This document shows positions 60,505-64,000 of a stretch of 64,000 bases of DNA, piece by piece. Origin of the DNA: JANXUC01 sp043782485 (lineage in GTDB: Bacteria; Acidobacteriota; Terriglobia; Terriglobales; Acidobacteriaceae); the NCBI GenBank assembly GCA_043782485.1, contig JAYWAL010000101.1:1-64000 (forward strand), read 5' to 3'. Position 1 is the first letter of the stretch, and every line of letters starts with the position of its first letter. The notes under the pieces are model-generated. The model was not told where the DNA came from. It ran no database searches and saw nothing but the letters and a program-made list of their open reading frames with translations. Made by a program: the position numbers and the translations under genes.

Positions 60505-60912
60505 ATGGCCTTCACCGAAATTTTCTGGATGGCGTGTGACACCACCGAGAGCACCCGCTCGGAGTACGGCCCCTTCATGACCCGCGCCGAAGCCGAAGCC
60601 ACCGCGCTCCGGATGCGCTTTGGCTATCTCCTGCGTTATGAACACGTTGTGGGCGACGAGGACGAAATCATGGAAGTCCGCTCGATCTTCATCGAACGGG
60701 GATCCAGCGGCGGCCCGGCATCCCACACCGTGCAATGGCATACGCGATGCGCCTCCTGCGGCGTGACCGGCGTGCATCAAGAGAGTTGGCAAGCCGAAGT
60801 CTGGGCCGATATCCATGAGTTCGAGAATATGCGCCATCTCGTGCGCCTATTCGAGCGAACCGACGCCCGCGGCCTCCGCGAAATCGCCGATTGGCGTCGT
60901 CAGAGCGCCTAG
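60505..60912 (+). CDS. Conserved-looking small cytoplasmic protein, unknown function
   Basis: 135 residues from ATG 60505, without a clear ribosome-binding site. It has an N-terminal FWMACDTTEST segment, a central acidic stretch and a single RCASCG pair followed by a His (HQES) that could hold a metal with partners. No signal peptide or membrane helix. Third-position base use looks coding. No family was recognised, and it is not in an obvious operon. Confidence 0.5.
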   Translation: MAFTEIFWMACDTTESTRSEYGPFMTRAEAEATALRMRFGYLLRYEHVVGDEDEIMEVRSIFIERGSSGGPASHTVQWHTRCASCGVTGVHQESWQAEVWADIHEFENMRHLVRLFERTDARGLREIADWRRQSA

Positions 60913-61002
60913 GGAATTTGTTTTGAGACTCGAATGGATGTGCCTGGGACATGCACGGCCCCGAGGCACCAAAAGGTCATTCTAGCTTCCAGTTAAAAGG
61001 AG

Positions 61003-61611
61003 CTATGGGCCGCGCTTTGAGCCCCGCCCCAGGCTATTTGGTATACCTAGTCGAGCGAACAGATAGCGCTCAATCTCAGCCTTCCATTGCGCGCCATTCC
61101 CTTGATCTTGCTTTCCCAGTCTCCGGATTCGGCGATTGGCGGTCGCCTGCAATGCCGTTCTTTCGTAAGTTACCCACACGCCCGTTGTTTCGGGGCCGGA
61201 TCGGGTCAGGCGAATGATGATCCGCGTTGCCATCGTCTCCGGTTGGAAGTAGACATACTGAATGTGCCCGTGAACCAGGTCGAACGCCGTGTTGACCCAA
61301 GTGGTGGTGTGGCGTCCCCGCGTCACCTGAAACACTGCGCCCTCGATGTCTCGCTCTGGTTCTGGCGCCCGGGTTGCTGGTGCGCGGGTTTCTGGCATGC
61401 GGGTTTCTGGCATGCGGGTTTCTGGCACGCTCGTTTCTGGCACGCTCGTTTCTGGATAGAGAAACTGCGGATTCCAGTCGTCCGTAGCCCACGCGCGCTC
61501 CGCCTGAGGCCCGAACAAGGGTGCCGCCAGTTCATAAGGCGCACTCACCGTGAAGTTGAATTCCGTGCGCACGTGATGTGCCTGCTCTGGAGACGCGCTT
61601 CGACGAGTCAT
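61003..61611 (-). CDS. SRPBCC/START-like fold protein with a PETx repeat insertion
   Basis: 202 residues. The opening TEFNFTVSAPYELAAPLFGP, then GAVFQVTRGRHTTTWVNTAF and GVWVTYERTAL, resemble the SRPBCC (polyketide cyclase/ligand-binding) fold. Between residues 52 and 82 a five-residue repeat (VPETS, MPETR, APATR) interrupts it, encoded by the 15-bp tandem repeat at 61371-61455. The start overlaps the upstream stop as ATGA, so it is coupled to the small regulator-like gene at 61608. The ligand is unknown. Confidence 0.6.
   Translation of the reverse strand: MTRRSASPEQAHHVRTEFNFTVSAPYELAAPLFGPQAERAWATDDWNPQFLYPETSVPETSVPETRMPETRMPETRAPATRAPEPERDIEGAVFQVTRGRHTTTWVNTAFDLVHGHIQYVYFQPETMATRIIIRLTRSGPETTGVWVTYERTALQATANRRIRRLGKQDQGNGAQWKAEIERYLFARLGIPNSLGRGSKRGP
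61371..61455. repeat. 15-bp in-frame tandem repeat (about 5.6 copies)
   Basis: GGGTTTCTGGCATGC-type units, inside the coding sequence at 61003 (minus strand), with period divisible by three so the frame is kept. Copy-number change would lengthen or shorten the PETx linker. Confidence 0.85.
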
Positions 61612-61880
61612 TGACGTTCCTTGAGGTGATGGCTGTCCGCGGCCCGAAGCGTCATTCCGTAAATTTTCTTGAACTGTTCGATTTCCTTGAGCGTTTCGGC
61701 GGAAAACGGCGTTTTTCCCTCAAACGAGTGCAGGATTACGCCCTCCAGCAAGTCGCCCAGCGTCATATCTTTCAGCTCAGCCACCGCCTTGAGTACTTTC
61801 AGGAGACGTTTTTCGAGGCGCACTCCCGTTTGAACTCGTTCGACTTCGAGATAGGCATCAGGAATATTCGTGGTCTTCAT
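61608..61880 (-). CDS. Small regulator-like protein, possible autorepressor
   Basis: 90 residues from ATG 61880, with no leader (promoter -10 at 61887-61892). The sequence has a basic region VRLEKRLLKVLKAVAELKDMTLGDLLEGVI that could form a ribbon-helix-helix-like DNA-binding unit; no certain family. The operator-like inverted repeat directly upstream fits autoregulation. It overlaps the SRPBCC-like gene by ATGA, an arrangement reminiscent of small two-gene regulator/partner modules. Confidence 0.6.
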   Translation of the reverse strand: MKTTNIPDAYLEVERVQTGVRLEKRLLKVLKAVAELKDMTLGDLLEGVILHSFEGKTPFSAETLKEIEQFKKIYGMTLRAADSHHLKERQ

Positions 61881-61882
61881 GG

Positions 61883-61915
61883 TACCAATGTATCTTGGTA
61901 TTAATTGACTGTCAA
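61883..61915 (-). promoter_or_regulatory. Sigma-70-like promoter with an overlapping TACCAA-N6-TTGGTA operator
   Basis: On the minus strand, TTGACA (61915-61910) is 17 bases from TACATT (61892-61887), placing transcription at or next to ATG 61880. A perfect inverted repeat TACCAA-TGTATC-TTGGTA (61883-61900) covers the -10. Bound repressor would block the promoter, and the mRNA would be leaderless. Confidence 0.6.
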
Positions 61916-62056
61916 GAACGCCGCAGAGTCTTCACTCCAAACGTAAGGGTACAGCGCGACTTTCGTAATGTTTTCCGCTCAAATCCGCTTGATTACGACC
62001 CTTCGTACGTCAATCAAATGCCGTCCCCGCGACATTTTCATGGAGGCAATTCAAGA

Positions 62057-62473
62057 ATGAAAGCCGCTGCTTTTGCGATGGTATTGGTGCTTGTGTGCGC
62101 GAGTGCGCATGCCAAGGAACACGCCCACGATTCGGGCATGCTGTTACAAATGGATTCCGCTGAATGCGGGACTGATCAGAAGAGTGGGAAAACCTTTGTT
62201 GGCGAGATCGTCGGCACCGACGGCGCGCACCAGAAAACCCACATGCTGCTGTGCCAGGAATACTTGCTCCAGTCGGAACGGGTTCTTTACCGGATTCGTC
62301 CCAAGGACGACAAACATCCCGCCCTGTTGCCAGTGGGCCAGAAGGCGCAATTCCGCCTGGACAAAGACAAGATGAAGCTGCGCGTCGAAGACCTGGACGA
62401 CAAGGAGCGCGAGTATATTGTTGTGTCCATGACGCCACGGCAGGAGCGCACTGAAACGGCAAAACGGAAGTAG
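62057..62473 (+). CDS. Small secreted protein, unknown function
   Basis: 138 residues from ATG 62057, with GGAGG ten bases upstream; a longer frame to 61895 would read through the preceding operator. The signal peptide ends AHAK (residue 19). The mature protein has two cysteines and alternating charged/hydrophobic strands (LLCQEYLLQSERVLYRIRP, AQFRLDKDKMKLRV), suggesting a small beta fold, and ends in a basic tail. No family assigned. A terminator follows. Confidence 0.65.
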   Translation: MKAAAFAMVLVLVCASAHAKEHAHDSGMLLQMDSAECGTDQKSGKTFVGEIVGTDGAHQKTHMLLCQEYLLQSERVLYRIRPKDDKHPALLPVGQKAQFRLDKDKMKLRVEDLDDKEREYIVVSMTPRQERTETAKRK

Positions 62474-62507
62474 CTCAGCTCTAAACCCTCGAACTTTCGC
62501 ACCGCAG

Positions 62508-62543
62508 ACCCCGTACTTCATTTTGCGAGCGCGGGGTTTGTAT
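62508..62543 (+). terminator. Terminator-like hairpin after the secreted protein gene
   Basis: ACCCCG at 62508-62513 pairs with CGGGGT at 62532-62537, followed by TTGTATTTTT. The stem is short (6 bp) with a long loop. Confidence 0.55.
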
Positions 62544-62581
62544 TTTTCGCTGCGGCCGGGAAGAACGACAGTCCAACTACT

Positions 62582-63403
62582 ATGTCAGAGCTAGGTGCAG
62601 CCTCATCAAGCCTCATCGCGCAGCATGCGGTGGCAACGTATTTCCTGATGACGTTTGGGATTTCCTGGACTGGCGCTTTCATGGTCGCCGCTCCTAACCT
62701 TCTTCGGCATCAGAGTGTTCCGAAGTTTGCCGGGTTGATGATGTTTCCGGCTATGCTCCTGGGGCCCAGCCTTGCGGGTGTTTTCCTGACAGGAGTTGTT
62801 GATGGGCGAGCCGGGCTGCGGGATCTGTTCTCTCGATGGCGTTCCCGGTTTTCCCTCCGCTGGGTATGTGTGCTCCTTCTTCCTCCGGTCATCATGCTGG
62901 CGGTTCTTCTGGGACTCAAGACATTGGTATCTGCCGTTTACACACCCAATGCTTTCGTGCTGGGCATCGTATTCGGTTTGCCGGCCGGGTTCTTCGAAGA
63001 AATTGGCTGGATGGGCTTTGTGTTTCCGAAGATGCGCGCAGCGAACGACGGACTAGACGCAAGCGTCTGGCTGGGGCTGATATGGGCCGTCTGGCACTTG
63101 CCGGTTATCGATTACCTGGGAACGGCCACGCCACATGGCGCGTACTGGCTTCCCTATTTTCTGGCGTTCGCCTCGGCCATGACGGCTGTGCGGGTGCTGA
63201 TCACGTGGGTGTACGTCCGTACCAACAGTTTGGCCTTATCGCAGTTGCTGCATGTGAGCTCGACGGGCTCGTTGGTGGTATTGAGTCCACTTCGCGTCTC
63301 CGCCGCGCAAGAGGCCTTTTGGTATGCGATCTACGGAGTGGCACTGTTGATCGTCGTCGGGATCGCCGTAGGGTGGAACCGCGGGCTTGGTCTTATTGAC
63401 TAA
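62582..63403 (+). CDS. CPBP-family intramembrane protein (Abi/CAAX protease-like)
   Basis: 273 residues with about eight helices. The CPBP motif 1 reads FFEEIGWMGFVFP (about 138-150), in which the expected arginine of EExxxR is methionine; motif 2 WAVWHLP (about 170-176) is intact. Members are glutamate intramembrane proteases or transport-associated proteins. The missing arginine may mean reduced or altered proteolysis. The 3' end overlaps the next (minus-strand) gene by 11 bases. Confidence 0.85.
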   Translation: MSELGAASSSLIAQHAVATYFLMTFGISWTGAFMVAAPNLLRHQSVPKFAGLMMFPAMLLGPSLAGVFLTGVVDGRAGLRDLFSRWRSRFSLRWVCVLLLPPVIMLAVLLGLKTLVSAVYTPNAFVLGIVFGLPAGFFEEIGWMGFVFPKMRAANDGLDASVWLGLIWAVWHLPVIDYLGTATPHGAYWLPYFLAFASAMTAVRVLITWVYVRTNSLALSQLLHVSSTGSLVVLSPLRVSAAQEAFWYAIYGVALLIVVGIAVGWNRGLGLID

Positions 63404-64000
63404 TTCCCATCTGCGTTAAAAGGAACGCGTAGTCGAATGCCGCGTCTTTGATCCGGTCGTAGCGTCCGGAGGCCCCGCCGTGGCCTGCGGGACCCATGTT
63501 GGTCTTCATCAGCAGCAGGTTGTGATCCTTGCGGGTGGCGCGCATTTTGGCCACATACTTGGCTGGTTCCCAGTACATAACCTGGCTGTCATTGAAAGAA
63601 GTGCGAACCAGGATGTTGGGGTAAGGCTTGTCCTCAATGTTGTCGTAGGGCGAATAGGAGAGCATGTAGTCGAAAGCGGCCTTCTCTTTCGGGTTGCCCC
63701 ATTCTTCCCACTCGCCAACCGTGAGCGGCAGTGACTCATCGAGTTCCGTATTGATAACATCAACGAACGGTACGCCGACAATCGCAGCGTGGAAAAGGTC
63801 CGGCCGCATGTTGAGCACCGCGCCCATCAGCAGTCCGCCCGCGCTGCGGCCTTCAATGGTAAGGCGGTCTTTGGAGCCGTAACCGTGGCCCACCAGGTAT
63901 TCGGCGCTGGCGATGAAATCTGTAAACGTGTTTTTCTTGTGCATCATGCGGCCGTCTTCGTGCCAGGCCTTGCCCAGCTCTCCGCCGCCGCGAATGTGCG
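63393..64000 (-). CDS. Prolyl oligopeptidase family serine peptidase (oligopeptidase B-like), N-terminus beyond window
   Basis: The C-terminal about 200 residues are visible and the frame stays open to the window edge. The catalytic serine is in EGRSAGGLLMG, the aspartate in TSFNDSQVMYWEP and the histidine in NMGPAGHGGASGR, with RGGGELGKAW upstream as in oligopeptidase B. Such enzymes cut after basic residues in small peptides. It converges on the CPBP gene. Confidence 0.93.
   Translation of the reverse strand, partial: HIRGGGELGKAWHEDGRMMHKKNTFTDFIASAEYLVGHGYGSKDRLTIEGRSAGGLLMGAVLNMRPDLFHAAIVGVPFVDVINTELDESLPLTVGEWEEWGNPKEKAAFDYMLSYSPYDNIEDKPYPNILVRTSFNDSQVMYWEPAKYVAKMRATRKDHNLLLMKTNMGPAGHGGASGRYDRIKDAAFDYAFLLTQMGISQ

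Noticed and set aside
1..64000. tRNA, rRNA or transposase genes
   Set aside because: None recognised on either strand by eye; small RNAs cannot be excluded without a covariance-model search.

Overview
The window reads as a chromosomal segment of an acidobacterium (Acidobacteriota, Terriglobia-like). This rests on an exosortase/PEP-CTERM exopolysaccharide locus, tandem FG-GAP surface proteins, a TonB-dependent receptor with an N-terminal carboxypeptidase-regulatory-like domain, many sigma-54-type regulators and moderately high GC. The taxonomy is an inference from gene content. No rRNA, tRNA, CRISPR array or transposase was recognised.

Layout. 1-4.5 kb: a sigma-54 response regulator (cut by the window edge) and its histidine kinase, a PilZ protein, a receiver-less sigma-54 activator and a small PEP-CTERM protein. 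5-8.2 kb: two tandem secreted FG-GAP repeat proteins. 8.3-12.3 kb (minus): exosortase, EpsI and a TPR lipoprotein. 12.5-26.3 kb (plus): a long operon with a degenerate NtrC-like regulator, export protein, outer-membrane barrel, chain-length protein, ExeA-like ATPase, tyrosine autokinase, initiating sugar transferase, glycosyltransferase, O-antigen-ligase-like protein, amidotransferase and sulfotransferase. 26.3-36.6 kb (minus): flippase, second sulfotransferase, two beta-helix surface proteins, a GT4 glycosyltransferase and an AlgD-like sugar-nucleotide dehydrogenase. 36.9-42.3 kb (plus): heparinase/alginate-lyase-like protein, second amidotransferase and polysaccharide deacetylase. 42.3-45.7 kb (minus): CysQ, a TauE/SafE permease and a fused ATP sulfurylase/APS kinase. 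46-64 kb: phosphopantetheinyl transferase, a GT2 enzyme, two pairs of tiny LuxR-type HTH proteins, a TonB receptor/phosphatase/beta-propeller operon, a GAF and SEL1 membrane-protein pair, a two-PilZ protein, small unknowns, a CPBP protein and an oligopeptidase B-like peptidase.

How the parts may work together. The 8-45 kb block has the parts to make, chain, export, anchor and tailor a surface polysaccharide. Two PAPS-type sulfotransferases, a PAPS-making enzyme, a PAP phosphatase and a possible sulfate permease lie together with an AlgD-like dehydrogenase, a heparinase-like protein, two asparagine-synthase-like amidotransferases and a deacetylase. The central inference is a sulfated, probably uronate-containing exopolysaccharide. 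A recurring palindrome, TGTGCA-N6-TGCACA, and several sigma-54-like promoters sit before the PEP-CTERM gene, the sulfate-activation operon, the AlgD/heparinase divergence and the GAF/LuxR genes. This points to one NtrC-family regulon covering polymer synthesis, sulfate activation and signalling. The palindromes were read directly from the sequence; the regulon is inferred.
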